NCBI GenBank assembly: GCA_937893675.1
Contig: CALBGI010000057.1
Coordinates: 54,783 to 118,782 of the forward strand
Direction: 5' to 3'
DNA: 64,000 bases
Source: an uncultured Blautia sp.
GTDB lineage: Bacteria > Bacillota > Clostridia > Lachnospirales > Lachnospiraceae
The notes beneath the pieces were generated by a model that had not been told where the DNA came from, did not search any database, and worked only from the letters and a program-made list of their open reading frames with translations. Shown here piece after piece: positions 8,395-17,293 of the stretch; position 1 is the first letter of the stretch, and each line of letters begins with the position of its first letter. The translations under genes were made by a program, and so were the position numbers.

Positions 8395-11300
8395 TTGAAG
8401 AAAAGAATAGAACAGCTTTTAAATGGAAAATTTAAATATGAGCAGCCGGAGCTTTTGTTTTCCCAGGATAAAATAGAGGTGACACTGAAAGCGGGGGATA
8501 CATTCCGGGAAAACCTTTATCTGGGGGCAGAGGACGACAGCCGGTTAAGCGGCTATATCACATCTTCCAGCAGGAGGATTGTGCCGGGAACAGAACGGTT
8601 TTCGGGAACTACCGTATGTGTGCCCTACGGCATTGACGCAGTGGGCTTAAAGCCTGGGGACAGCTTTGACGGATGGCTCTGCTTTACCACGAATGTGGGG
8701 GAGTACAAGCTGTCGGTTCACGTAGAAACAGAAAAGGAAGAGATTCGGACCGCTGCGGGTGAGGTAAAAACGCTGGAGGAATTTACGGCGATTGCCCAAA
8801 ACGATTTCCGGGAAGGATATCGCCTGTTTACAGACAAAGCATTTGGAAAGATCCTGGAAAACGCGGATGGAAAAATCCGCTCTCTCTATGCGGGAATGAG
8901 CTGCCAGCCAGTGACCTACCAGCATGTGGAAGAATTTTTGGTGGGCACAGGACAAAAAGAAAAGGTGGAGATTTCTCTTGCCAGCCAGGAGAGCGTTTAC
9001 CGGAATGTGCAGGCCAGCCGGAAAGAGAGCTTTGTCATCCACAGAAGCGGATGGGGCCATCTGCGTCTGGAGATCGAGGCAAAGGGAGACTTCCTGGAAG
9101 TATCCAAAAAGGTGGTTACGGATCAGGATTTTATTGGCAGCGTATATCAGGTGGAGTATGTGATCCACAGGAACCTTCTGGGCAAAGGGAACTGCCGGGG
9201 AGAGATCCGGATAAAAAGCCCCTATCAGACGCTGGTCTTTTCCGTGGAGGCTTCCCTGGGGGCCGGGGACGGCATTAACCGGGCACTCAAGGAGAAACAG
9301 CACAAGATTGCCCTGACCAAGGATTATCTGGACTACCGGTGCGGAACGATCACTCTCTCCGAGTGGACTTCAAACGCCCGCTATGAGCTGAATGAGCTTT
9401 TTGAGACCGGCTTTGATTATCCGGAGTATCATATTTATGATGCATATCTGCAGCACATGCAGGGAGAGGACGAGAAGGCCCGGGAAATCCTCAAAACCTA
9501 TCAGAATAAGGTCTTTGCCCGGGAAGAGCTGGAGCTTGCCGGTATGTATCTGTATCTCAGCATGGAGACGGGGATTTATACGGACCGCGCACAGGGCGTG
9601 CGCAAAATCCAGAATTTTTATATGCAGAAGGGCGACAGCGTAATCCTTTTGTGGATTCTTCTGCATACGGACAGGGAGGTTTCCGGGTCTTTTGCGAAGG
9701 CGCTGTTTTTGATGGAAGAGCTTTTTGACAGAGGCTGCCGAAGTCCGCTTCTGTATCTGGAAGCCTGGGAGACACTGGGCAGGGATATTTCGCTTTTGCA
9801 CAGGATCAATCCTTTCTGGACGCAGGTATTTTTGTTTGCAGGCAAAAGAGGGCTCTTGACAGAAGAGCTCTCCATGCGGTTTGCATATCTGTGCGGCTAT
9901 GAGAAAAAGTTCAGCGAGAGTCTTTACCGGGTGCTTGCATTTATCAGCGAGGCATTCCCGACGGAGGACAGCCTGTTGGCTGTGTGCAAATATATCATGC
10001 TGGGCAATCCCAGAAAGCCGGAATATTTCCGCTGGTTTTCCCAGGCGGTGGAGCAGGGGCTGAAGCTTACCCGACTGTTTGAGTATTATATGGAAACCAT
10101 GGATACTTCCTATCAGAGAGAACTTCCCAAGCCGCTTCTGATGTATTTTACCTACAATACGAACACGCTGGGAGACGCCAAAAAAGCCTTTATGTTTGCC
10201 AGCATTATTGCGAACAAGGAAAAAGACCCACAGACCTATGAGAGTTATCGGGAGATCATGGAGGAGTTTGCAGTCCGTAAGCTGTCCGAGGGCCGCATGA
10301 ATGAAGATTATGCGGCGGTTTATCAGGAATTTCTCGGCAATCCAAAGACGGAGGCCAGGGGGCGCGCCATTGCGTCCCGGCTGTTTACCTGCCGCCTGTT
10401 CTGTGACGACAAAAAGGTGCGGAGCGTCATTGTGCGCCATAACCAGATGGAGCGGGAAGAAATTTATCCCTGCAGTCACGGCGTTGCGTATCCCCGGATT
10501 TATACGGACGATGCGGTTGTCCTTTTTCAGGATGAGCAGCAGCGCCGCTATGCGGTAACGGTGGATTACAACATCAAGAAGCTGATCGATGAGGGAAATC
10601 TGGTGAGGAATCTGGTAAAACTGGGTGTGACAGAGCCGGGAGTTCTGCTGCATTACTGTGAAACCGTGCCTCTTGACAGCGAAAGCCTCAAGGCTTATGA
10701 GATGCTGGCCTGCTCAAATGCCTGCACAAAGGAGTACCGGGCTTCTGTGCGCAGGAAGCTTCTGAATTATTATGCGGATCATGTCCATGGAGAGGATCTG
10801 GACGACTATCTCAAAAAAATGGATTATCGGGAATACGCCCTGGTAGACCGCACAAAGCTTTTGGAGGTTCTGATTTCCCGCGGGCTGTTCCGGCAGGCAA
10901 TGGGAATTATCGAGGAGCGGGGCTGCGAAGGCGTGGACATGCGAAGTCTTCTCAAGGTGACAAGCCGGATGATCCTCCGGAGCGAGCTTGCGCAGGACGA
11001 GGAGCTTCTGGCGTTGGCTTCCCAGGTATACCGAAGCGGGATCTATGATGAGGTGATCCTGAAATATCTTATGGAATACCGTATGGGGCCGATGGAGGAG
11101 CTGCTGGCTGTGCGAAGAAGCGCGGTTGGTTTCGAGATGGACACCTATGAGCTGGATGAGCGCATTCTGAAGCTTTTGATGTACACCTCCGACTATCGCA
11201 AGGAGGGAGAGCGCATTCTTGAATCCTATGTAAAACAGGCGGGCAAGGAACCCGTCATCGCAGCCTATCTCACACAGGTTGCCTACGGTGTGTTTGTGCG

Positions 11301-11934
11301 GGAATATCCCATGAGCGCTTTTGTGCGGGAGTGTCTGATGAACGCCTGGGAGAAAAAGGGGCCGGTGGATCTGGTGTGCAGACTGGCGCTTTTGAAGGCT
11401 CTGGCGCAGGAAAAGGATCCGGACGAGCATCAGCTTTATGTAGAGCAAAGGCTTCTGGAAGAATGTGTAGAGCACCGCATGGTGTTTGCGTTTTTCCGCA
11501 GGCTTTCCCCGGCGCTTTTAAGTCCCTATCAGCTGGATGACAAGGTCTATGTGGAATATCACGGCGCGCCGGATGCAAAGGTCACCCTGTGCTACAGCCT
11601 GGATACGGGGCTTTCCCCGGAGCCGGAGTACAGAAGTGAGCCGCTGCGCAATATGTATGAGGGTATTTTTACAAAGACCTTTACCCTGTTTTACGGAGAA
11701 TCGCTTCGCTATTATTTCCGCGTGGAAGAAAATGGAAAAATCCGCCAGACCTCAGAGCGGGTGCTGAGTATGAGCCGTGTGGAGGGCAATCCCATGAGCA
11801 AATACCAGATGATCAACCAGATGCTGTCCGCGAGGAGGCTGGATAAGGAATCGGAGGTGCTGGCAAAGATGAAACAGTATCTCCGGCAGGAGCAGTATGT
11901 AAAAGATATGTTTCCCATTGAGGAAGAAGTATGA
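8395..11934 (+). CDS. DUF5717 family protein, large helical-repeat protein of unknown function
   Basis: About 1179 aa, with no signal peptide or obvious membrane helix, so probably cytoplasmic. Residues ~1-115 look beta-rich (repeated VTLKAGDTF, VPYGIDAVGLKPGDSF, FTTNVGEYKLSVHVE), and a second similar beta segment follows at ~175-295. From about residue 310 to 1060 the sequence is continuous amphipathic helix pairs typical of TPR/Sel1-like solenoids; the C-terminus returns to beta-like segments and ends in a charged helix. I recognise this as the DUF5717 family, which to my knowledge has no described function. The likely start is TTG (8395), 5 nt after AGGTGA; a GTG at 8386 overlaps that site. 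It leads a three-gene operon with the Hsp70/actin-fold protein and a TPR protein. Confidence 0.8.
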   Translation: MKKRIEQLLNGKFKYEQPELLFSQDKIEVTLKAGDTFRENLYLGAEDDSRLSGYITSSSRRIVPGTERFSGTTVCVPYGIDAVGLKPGDSFDGWLCFTTNVGEYKLSVHVETEKEEIRTAAGEVKTLEEFTAIAQNDFREGYRLFTDKAFGKILENADGKIRSLYAGMSCQPVTYQHVEEFLVGTGQKEKVEISLASQESVYRNVQASRKESFVIHRSGWGHLRLEIEAKGDFLEVSKKVVTDQDFIGSVYQVEYVIHRNLLGKGNCRGEIRIKSPYQTLVFSVEASLGAGDGINRALKEKQHKIALTKDYLDYRCGTITLSEWTSNARYELNELFETGFDYPEYHIYDAYLQHMQGEDEKAREILKTYQNKVFAREELELAGMYLYLSMETGIYTDRAQGVRKIQNFYMQKGDSVILLWILLHTDREVSGSFAKALFLMEELFDRGCRSPLLYLEAWETLGRDISLLHRINPFWTQVFLFAGKRGLLTEELSMRFAYLCGYEKKFSESLYRVLAFISEAFPTEDSLLAVCKYIMLGNPRKPEYFRWFSQAVEQGLKLTRLFEYYMETMDTSYQRELPKPLLMYFTYNTNTLGDAKKAFMFASIIANKEKDPQTYESYREIMEEFAVRKLSEGRMNEDYAAVYQEFLGNPKTEARGRAIASRLFTCRLFCDDKKVRSVIVRHNQMEREEIYPCSHGVAYPRIYTDDAVVLFQDEQQRRYAVTVDYNIKKLIDEGNLVRNLVKLGVTEPGVLLHYCETVPLDSESLKAYEMLACSNACTKEYRASVRRKLLNYYADHVHGEDLDDYLKKMDYREYALVDRTKLLEVLISRGLFRQAMGIIEERGCEGVDMRSLLKVTSRMILRSELAQDEELLALASQVYRSGIYDEVILKYLMEYRMGPMEELLAVRRSAVGFEMDTYELDERILKLLMYTSDYRKEGERILESYVKQAGKEPVIAAYLTQVAYGVFVREYPMSAFVRECLMNAWEKKGPVDLVCRLALLKALAQEKDPDEHQLYVEQRLLEECVEHRMVFAFFRRLSPALLSPYQLDDKVYVEYHGAPDAKVTLCYSLDTGLSPEPEYRSEPLRNMYEGIFTKTFTLFYGESLRYYFRVEENGKIRQTSERVLSMSRVEGNPMSKYQMINQMLSARRLDKESEVLAKMKQYLRQEQYVKDMFPIEEEV

Positions 11935-11960
11935 GAGAAGTTTAGAGAAGGAAGCATAAG

Positions 11961-13208
11961 ATGAATGAAATCCGTGATTTGATTGTGGGAATTGATTTTG
12001 GAAAAGAGACGACGCAGATCTGCTATTATGACCGCAAGGCGCAGGAGGCGCGCTCCCTTTCCGTAAAAGTAGGAGCAAGCCTTTATGAGTCTCCCAGCTG
12101 CCTCTGCAAAAGGCCGGAGCAGGGAGATTACTGCGTGGGGCTGGAGGCGGAATATTTTGCCCGGGAAAAAGGCGGGATTCTCCTCGATGACCTCTACGGA
12201 ATCTGTGAACGGACAGAGAAGGTCTCCCTTGGGGGAGAGGAGAAGGAGCCCTGGGAGCTGTTTGCTCTGTATCTGAAGGGAATGCTGAAATTTCTGGGGA
12301 TTCTGGATATAGTAAAAAATACAAAGTGCCTGGTCCTCACCTGCGAAAGCCTGAATGGCGTCCAGGTGGAGAATTTTCAGAGAGCTGCAGCCTCTCTGGG
12401 GTTTGCGGAGGATAAGTTTCTCCTTATGGATTATGGAGAAAGCTTTTATTACTATGTTCTTGGACAGAAAAGAGAGACCTGGAACAGAAGTGTCGCCTGG
12501 TACCGGTTTACCAAAGAGGATGTGGCGTTCCGCAAGCTGTCTATGAACGGCGCCACCCAGCCGGTGCTTGTGAAGCTGGAGGACCCTGAGAATACGGCGC
12601 TCAGCGAGAACGCAGAAGTCCGGGATTTGGAGTTTTGCCGTTTTGTACAGGAAACCATAGGCACGGAGCTTTACTCCAGCGTGCAGATCACAGGGGAAGG
12701 ATTCGATACGGAATGGGCAAAGCAGTCCGTAAAGCTTCTCTGCTATCAAAAACGCAAGGTCTACTATGGAAACAACCTGTTTGCCAAGGGAGCCTGTATG
12801 GCGGGCAAGGAGAAGATGGAGGACCATGAGCTGAAAGGCTACCGTTATCTCAGTGATGCACTGGTTCTTGCTGATGTTGGGATGGAAATGCGCATTATGG
12901 GCGCGCCGGCCTATCATCCGCTTCTGGAGGCCGGGGTAAACTGGTATGAGAGCAGCGCCTCCTGCGAGCTGATCCTGGACGATGTCAGGGAGCTGGTATT
13001 TCAGGTGGAAAAACTGGGAAGCAAGGGAAAGAAACGTGTGGCAATGGAGCTTGCCGGGCTTCCTGCGCGTCCCAACAAAACCACGAGACTTTCCCTGGAG
13101 ATGAAATATATATCCGCGAAGGACTGCCGGATCACGGTGAAGGATCTGGGATTTGGAGACATGTACCCCACAAGCGGAAAAATATGGACAGAGACTGTGC
13201 AGTGGTAG
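11961..13208 (+). CDS. DUF5716 family protein, actin/Hsp70-fold ATPase-like
   Basis: 415 aa. The N-terminus IVGIDFGKETTQICYYDR matches the phosphate-1 loop of the actin/Hsp70 superfamily. At about 155-195 a block reading MDYGESFYYYVLGQK then SVAWYRFTKEDVAFRKL aligns in position with the connect-1/phosphate-2 region, but the usual DxGGGT glycines are missing. Further on LADVGMEMRIMGAPAYHPLLEAG may be an adenosine-like element. It may therefore bind but hydrolyse nucleotide poorly (inference). It starts 26 nt after the DUF5717 gene with GAAGGAAGCATAAG before ATG. The function is unknown. Substrate clients or a cell-envelope complex are only guesses. Confidence 0.78.
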   Translation: MNEIRDLIVGIDFGKETTQICYYDRKAQEARSLSVKVGASLYESPSCLCKRPEQGDYCVGLEAEYFAREKGGILLDDLYGICERTEKVSLGGEEKEPWELFALYLKGMLKFLGILDIVKNTKCLVLTCESLNGVQVENFQRAAASLGFAEDKFLLMDYGESFYYYVLGQKRETWNRSVAWYRFTKEDVAFRKLSMNGATQPVLVKLEDPENTALSENAEVRDLEFCRFVQETIGTELYSSVQITGEGFDTEWAKQSVKLLCYQKRKVYYGNNLFAKGACMAGKEKMEDHELKGYRYLSDALVLADVGMEMRIMGAPAYHPLLEAGVNWYESSASCELILDDVRELVFQVEKLGSKGKKRVAMELAGLPARPNKTTRLSLEMKYISAKDCRITVKDLGFGDMYPTSGKIWTETVQW

Positions 13209-13218
13209 GAGGCAAAAC

Positions 13219-14001
13219 ATGAGCGGATATATTTTATGTCAGACAGAAAAGGCCGCTGTGCCTTACTATATTGAGAGTATCAGCACCAATATTTATACGC
13301 TGGAGGAGCTCTGCTATTATCTGTACCACAATCTTTATCTCGTGGATGATACCATTTTGAATGAAGGGCTGTGTGTCTGGATAGAAAAAGAATTGAAGCT
13401 TCCTTCTCTGGCGGCCAAGCTGCGCCCGCATCTTGGCAAATTTGCAGATATGGAGGATGTGCTGTATCCTGTTTTTAAAGAGATCAACTATCTTACTTAC
13501 GAGGAACTCCGCACATTGAACAGCCGCCTTATGAGGATCAATCAGGAGCATTTGGCGGTGCGCAAAAAAAGAAAAGGGGATGCCCTTGTAAAAAACGGCA
13601 TGTATGTCAATGCGATCCGTACGTATCAGGAGCTTCTGGAAAATGAGGATTCAGAGGAAGTGCGGGAAGGCTTTCTGGAGAGTGTTTACCACAACCTGGG
13701 ATGTGCCTACAGCTATCTGTTCCAAATGGAAAAGGCGCTGGAATGTTTTCAGAAGGCTTATGAGGGCGGAAGGAGCAAAAAAGCGTTAAAGACCTATCTT
13801 TTGGCCTACCGCAGTATCCGGACACCTCTTGCATACGAAACCCGGCTGAAGGACCTGGGCGTGGAGGAAGAGGTGCGGAGGGAAATCTCCGAGGAGCTGG
13901 AGCGTTTTGCCAAAAAGCCGGAGCGCCAGGCAGATCTGCAGCAGATGGATGTCCTGCTGGAGGAGTTTATGCGGGATTATCACAGAAGCACCGGCTCCTG
14001 A
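13219..14001 (+). CDS. TPR-containing protein of the DUF5716/DUF5717 operon
   Basis: 260 aa. Residues 1-110 form an unrecognised helical domain (YILCQTEKAAVPYYIESI ... ELCYYLYHNLYLVDD ... WIEKELKLPSLAAKL). Residues ~120-185 hold TPR-like units (ALVKNGMYVNAIRTYQELLE; VYHNLGCAYSYLFQMEKALE then CFQKAYEGG). A charged helical tail follows. Start ATG is preceded by TAGGAGG, 10 nt after the DUF5716 stop. No catalytic motif is visible; it is likely a scaffold partner of the two upstream proteins. A likely ABC-importer promoter begins 45 nt after its end, so it closes the operon. Confidence 0.75.
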   Translation: MSGYILCQTEKAAVPYYIESISTNIYTLEELCYYLYHNLYLVDDTILNEGLCVWIEKELKLPSLAAKLRPHLGKFADMEDVLYPVFKEINYLTYEELRTLNSRLMRINQEHLAVRKKRKGDALVKNGMYVNAIRTYQELLENEDSEEVREGFLESVYHNLGCAYSYLFQMEKALECFQKAYEGGRSKKALKTYLLAYRSIRTPLAYETRLKDLGVEEEVRREISEELERFAKKPERQADLQQMDVLLEEFMRDYHRSTGS

Positions 14002-14045
14002 AAATATGCCGGGGAACATTCTTTTTAAAATCTCCTGTTTCGTAC

Positions 14046-14074
14046 TTGACAGAGGATAGAGTGTATGGTAGTAT
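14046..14074 (+). promoter_or_regulatory. Promoter of the amino-acid ABC importer
   Basis: TTGACA at 14046-14051 and TAGTAT at 14069-14074 with a 17-nt spacer, a strong SigA-type arrangement 70 nt before the substrate-binding-protein start. Confidence 0.75.
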
Positions 14075-14087
14075 AAACATACGCTTT

Positions 14088-14109
14088 CACGTGGTAGAGT
14101 GACTACGTG
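14088..14109 (+). promoter_or_regulatory. Inverted repeat in the ABC-importer leader
   Basis: CACGTGGT and ACTACGTG pair over 8 positions (one wobble) around AGAGTG, just downstream of the promoter's expected start site. It may be an operator or a 5' stabilising hairpin; no T-run follows, so it is not a terminator. Confidence 0.5.
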
Positions 14110-14144
14110 ATAAACAATAAAAATATGAGACGAGGAGAGATATT

Positions 14145-14996
14145 ATGAAGAAGAGAATGTTGGCAGTGGCAATGACAGCGGCAGTTGCAGCAGGAGCGCT
14201 TACCGGCGTGACCGCACAGGCAGGGATCGAAGATAAGACACTGGTTGTGGGATTTGATGCAGAATATCCTCCCTTTGGATATATGAATGATGAGGGCGAG
14301 TATGTGGGCTTTGACCTGGATGTGGCGCAGAAGGTCTGCGATAATCTGGGCTGGGAACTTGTGAAGACTCCCATTAACTGGGATTCCAAGGATATGGAGC
14401 TTAACGCCGGAAACATTGACTGTATCTGGAACGGTTTCACCATGAGCGGACGTGAGGACGACTACACCTGGTCTCCGGCATATCTGAACAACCAGCAGGT
14501 TATGGTGGTTGCAGCGGATTCCGGTATTGAGAAGCTTGAGGATCTGGCCGGGAAGAACGTTGTGGTGCAGGCAGCCTCCGCAGCCCTGGACGCGCTGAAC
14601 AGCGACGCGAACAAGGAGCTCACAGCAAGCTTTGCAAATCTGGACGAGAATCCGGATTACAATACCGCCTTTATGAATATTGATTCCGGCGCAGCAGATG
14701 CAGTGGCAGTGGACATCGGTGTTGCAAAATACCAGCTGGAGCAGAGAGAAGAAGGCAAATACGTGATCCTCGACGAGCCGATCCAGACAGAACAGTACGC
14801 AATCGGGTTTGCCAAGGAAGGCGGCGAGGAGCTGCGCGACATGGTATGGGACGAGGTAGAAAAACTCTACGAGGCAGGCGATGTGACAGAGCTTGCAGAG
14901 CAGTACGAGGTTGCGGATATGCTGTGCATCGGTGATGCGGAAACGGCAGAAGACGGCGAGGAGGCTGCCGCAGACGAAGCTGAGGCTGCAGAATAA
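14145..14996 (+). CDS. Polar amino-acid ABC transporter substrate-binding protein
   Basis: 283-aa solute-binding protein (SBP_bac_3 family). The N-terminal signal has Lys-Lys-Arg followed by a hydrophobic stretch and an AQA-G type cleavage site near residue 27. The mature part begins with the family pattern LVVGFDAEYPPFGYMND, then GFDLDVAQKV and NGFTMSGRE. There is no Cys after the signal, so the usual lipobox of Gram-positive binding proteins is missing. The C-terminal ~20 residues are an Ala/Glu/Asp-rich tail. It is the first gene of a binding protein-permease-ATPase operon, separated from the permease by a terminator-like hairpin. The substrate (cystine, Gln, Arg etc.) cannot be set from the sequence. 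Confidence 0.88.
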   Translation: MKKRMLAVAMTAAVAAGALTGVTAQAGIEDKTLVVGFDAEYPPFGYMNDEGEYVGFDLDVAQKVCDNLGWELVKTPINWDSKDMELNAGNIDCIWNGFTMSGREDDYTWSPAYLNNQQVMVVAADSGIEKLEDLAGKNVVVQAASAALDALNSDANKELTASFANLDENPDYNTAFMNIDSGAADAVAVDIGVAKYQLEQREEGKYVILDEPIQTEQYAIGFAKEGGEELRDMVWDEVEKLYEAGDVTELAEQYEVADMLCIGDAETAEDGEEAAADEAEAAE

Positions 14997-15072
14997 TATT
15001 TGCGAAATGATACGCATTGAGAGGAATTTGTGATCCGGCAAGGGTAGTGCCGGTCAAAGAAAGAATATTTTC

Positions 15073-15100
15073 AGAGGGTGTAACACCGCACCCTCTTTTC
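15073..15100 (+). terminator. Intra-operon terminator/attenuator after the binding protein
   Basis: AGAGGGTG and CACCCTCT form a perfect 8-bp stem followed by TTTC. It probably lowers permease/ATPase expression relative to the binding protein. A second hairpin (CCGGCA/TGCCGG, 15035-15053) lies just upstream. Confidence 0.75.
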
Positions 15101-15122
15101 TTAACGTTTAGGAGGAACGACA

Positions 15123-15773
15123 ATGACACTGAGTGTGATGCTGAAACAGCTTGTGGCAGGAATGGGAGTCTCTGTGGAGATTTTCTTTGTGACTCTCATA
15201 TTTTCCCTGCCTCTGGGACTTCTGGTCTGTTTTGGAAGGATGTCCAAAAACTTTGTGCTCCGCACAGTTGTAAAAGGCTACATATCCATTATGAGAGGAA
15301 CTCCGCTGATGCTGCAGCTCATGGTGGTGTACTTCGGTCCTTATTTTATTTTCGGGATCCGCATTTCCAGAGGATACAGTCTGATCGCGGTATTTATTGC
15401 CTTTGCCATTAACTATGCGGCATATTTTGCAGAGATTTACCGGGGAGGTATCGAATCCATGCCGGTGGGACAGTATGAGGCAGCCTACATTCTGGGCTAC
15501 AACAAGGCGCAGACCTTTTTTCTCATTATCCTGCCCCAGGTCATCAAACGGATCCTTCCTTCTGTGACAAATGAGATCATTACGCTGGTAAAAGACACAT
15601 CGCTGGCGTTTGTGGTGGCTGTGGCGGAAATGTTCACCATTGCCAAGCAGATCGCAAGCTCCCAGACAACGATGATGCCCTTTGTCATTGCCGGGATCTT
15701 CTATTTTATTTTTAACCTGATCGTGGCGGTCACCATGGAAAAGATCGAGAAAAAGATGAATTATTACCGATAG
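15123..15773 (+). CDS. Amino-acid ABC transporter permease
   Basis: 216-aa inner-membrane permease of the His/Glu/Gln/Arg/opine (HEQRO) type. It has about five hydrophobic helices and the EAA-loop region EAAYILGYNKAQTFFLIILPQ near residue 120. Start ATG follows TTTAGGAGGAACGACA. It pairs with the ATPase encoded 21 nt downstream to energise uptake of the ligand of the upstream binding protein. Confidence 0.9.
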   Translation: MTLSVMLKQLVAGMGVSVEIFFVTLIFSLPLGLLVCFGRMSKNFVLRTVVKGYISIMRGTPLMLQLMVVYFGPYFIFGIRISRGYSLIAVFIAFAINYAAYFAEIYRGGIESMPVGQYEAAYILGYNKAQTFFLIILPQVIKRILPSVTNEIITLVKDTSLAFVVAVAEMFTIAKQIASSQTTMMPFVIAGIFYFIFNLIVAVTMEKIEKKMNYYR

Positions 15774-15794
15774 GTTGAGAGAGGAATAAAAAAG

Positions 15795-16475
15795 ATGAAA
15801 CTGTTTGAAATGAAGCATATCAAAAAAAGTTTTGGAAGCCTGGAAGTATTAAAGGACATTTCTCTCGAGGTGGAGGCCGGAGAGGTTTTGAGCATTATCG
15901 GCCCGTCCGGAAGCGGAAAATCCACACTGCTTCGGTGCGCCACAGGACTGGAAAAGCCGGATTCCGGTGAGATCATCAAAGAGGGAGAGGTGGGACTGGT
16001 GTTCCAGAATTTTAATCTGTTCCCTCATTTTTCCGTGATAAAGAATATCGTTCATGCGCCGCTGAAGGTACAGAAGCGCAAAAAAGACGAGGTTTATGCC
16101 CAGGCCAGGGAGCTGCTTGCCAAGATGGGACTTGAGGACAAGGAGGATGCGTATCCTTACCAGCTTTCCGGCGGACAGCAGCAGCGGGTGTCCATTGCCA
16201 GAGCCCTTTGCATGAACCCGAAGATCCTGTTTTTTGACGAGCCCACCTCAGCTCTTGACCCGGAGCTTACCGGAGAGATCCTGAAGGTTATCAAAAGTCT
16301 GGCGGCAGAGCACATCACCATGGTGATCGTCACCCATGAGATGAATTTTGCCAGGGATATTTCCGACCATGTGATCTTTATGGACCAGGGTGTGATCGCA
16401 TTGGAAGGAACGCCCAAAGAGGTTTTTGAGTCCGGACACTCCCGTATGCAGGAGTTTTTGGGGAAATTCAACTAA
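15795..16475 (+). CDS. Amino-acid ABC transporter ATP-binding protein
   Basis: 226-aa ABC ATPase. Walker A is GPSGSGKST (residues 36-44), the Q-loop is [10 protein letters not shown], the signature is [15 protein letters not shown], Walker B is [12 protein letters not shown] and the H-loop is VTHEMNF. The pattern places it with polar amino-acid importers (GlnQ/TcyC-like). It closes the importer operon; purC begins 94 nt later from its own promoter. Confidence 0.92.
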   Translation: MKLFEMKHIKKSFGSLEVLKDISLEVEAGEVLSIIGPSGSGKSTLLRCATGLEKPDSGEIIKEGEVGLVFQNFNLFPHFSVIKNIVHAPLKVQKRKKDEVYAQARELLAKMGLEDKEDAYPYQLSGGQQQRVSIARALCMNPKILFFDEPTSALDPELTGEILKVIKSLAAEHITMVIVTHEMNFARDISDHVIFMDQGVIALEGTPKEVFESGHSRMQEFLGKFN

Positions 16476-16479
16476 GATA

Positions 16480-16508
16480 TTGCTTTTAAATGTCGGTTGG
16501 TATATAAT
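16480..16508 (+). promoter_or_regulatory. Promoter of purC-purB-purA
   Basis: TTGCTT at 16480-16485 and TATAAT at 16503-16508 with a 17-nt spacer, 62 nt before the purC ATG. The leader is too short for a purine riboswitch; a small TGCCG/CGGCA hairpin lies at the expected transcript start. Confidence 0.65.
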
Positions 16509-16569
16509 TTTGATGCCGATAACCGGCAGAATAAAACAGACTATGTTGAGAAAGGTACAGGTGGAATAC

Positions 16570-17277
16570 ATGGAGAAAAAAGAACAGCTTTATGAAGGAA
16601 AAGCAAAAAAGGTATTTGCGACCCAGGACCCGGATGTTGTGATTGTGAGCTACAAGGATGATGCGACTGCGTTCAATGGTATCAAGAAAGGCACCATTGT
16701 GGGAAAAGGCGCGATCAACAACCGTATGACGAACCTTGTTTTCCAGAAATTTGAGGCTGCAGGAATTCCGACCCATTTCATCGAAGAGTTAAATGACAGA
16801 GAAACCGCTGTAAAGAAAGTAGATATTGTACCCCTTGAGGTTATCGTGCGCAACGTGGCTGCAGGCAGCTTTTCCAAGCGCATGGGAGTAGAGGAAGGAA
16901 GAGAGCTTCTCTGCCCCATTCTGGAATTCAGCTACAAGAATGACGATCTGGGAGATCCTTTCATCAATGACGATTACGCACTGGCTCTTGGCCTTGCAAC
17001 AAAAGAGGAGATTGACCAGATCCGCAGCTATACACTGAAAGTAAACGAAATCATGAAAGAGTATTTCCTGAGTGCAGGAATGAAACTCATTGACTTTAAG
17101 ATTGAATTCGGACGTTTTCACGGACAGATCCTTCTTGCGGATGAGGTTTCTCCGGATACCTGCCGTCTGTGGGACGTAAACACCAATGAGAAGCTTGACA
17201 AAGACCGTTTCCGTCGTGACCTTGGCAATGTGGAGGAAGCTTACAATGAAGTATTCCACCGTCTGGGTCTGGACTGA
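16570..17277 (+). CDS. purC: Phosphoribosylaminoimidazole-succinocarboxamide synthase (SAICAR synthetase)
   Basis: 235 aa, the normal bacterial length. It joins Asp to CAIR in purine synthesis. Recognisable blocks are [10 protein letters not shown] (N-terminal glycine-rich loop), [15 protein letters not shown], and the SAICAR synthetase signatures near [11 protein letters not shown] and [14 protein letters not shown]. The chosen ATG has AGGTGGA 4-5 nt upstream; the frame stays open further upstream, but that extension would overlap the ABC ATPase gene. It is followed by purB after 16 nt. Confidence 0.95.
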   Translation: MEKKEQLYEGKAKKVFATQDPDVVIVSYKDDATAFNGIKKGTIVGKGAINNRMTNLVFQKFEAAGIPTHFIEELNDRETAVKKVDIVPLEVIVRNVAAGSFSKRMGVEEGRELLCPILEFSYKNDDLGDPFINDDYALALGLATKEEIDQIRSYTLKVNEIMKEYFLSAGMKLIDFKIEFGRFHGQILLADEVSPDTCRLWDVNTNEKLDKDRFRRDLGNVEEAYNEVFHRLGLD

Positions 17278-17293
17278 TTGACAGGAGAGAGTT

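Noticed and set aside
16510..16569. Purine riboswitch in front of purC
   Set aside because: The leader is about 55 nt and has only a 5-bp hairpin; it lacks the P2/P3 and TTTCTAC segments seen at 23.5 kb.
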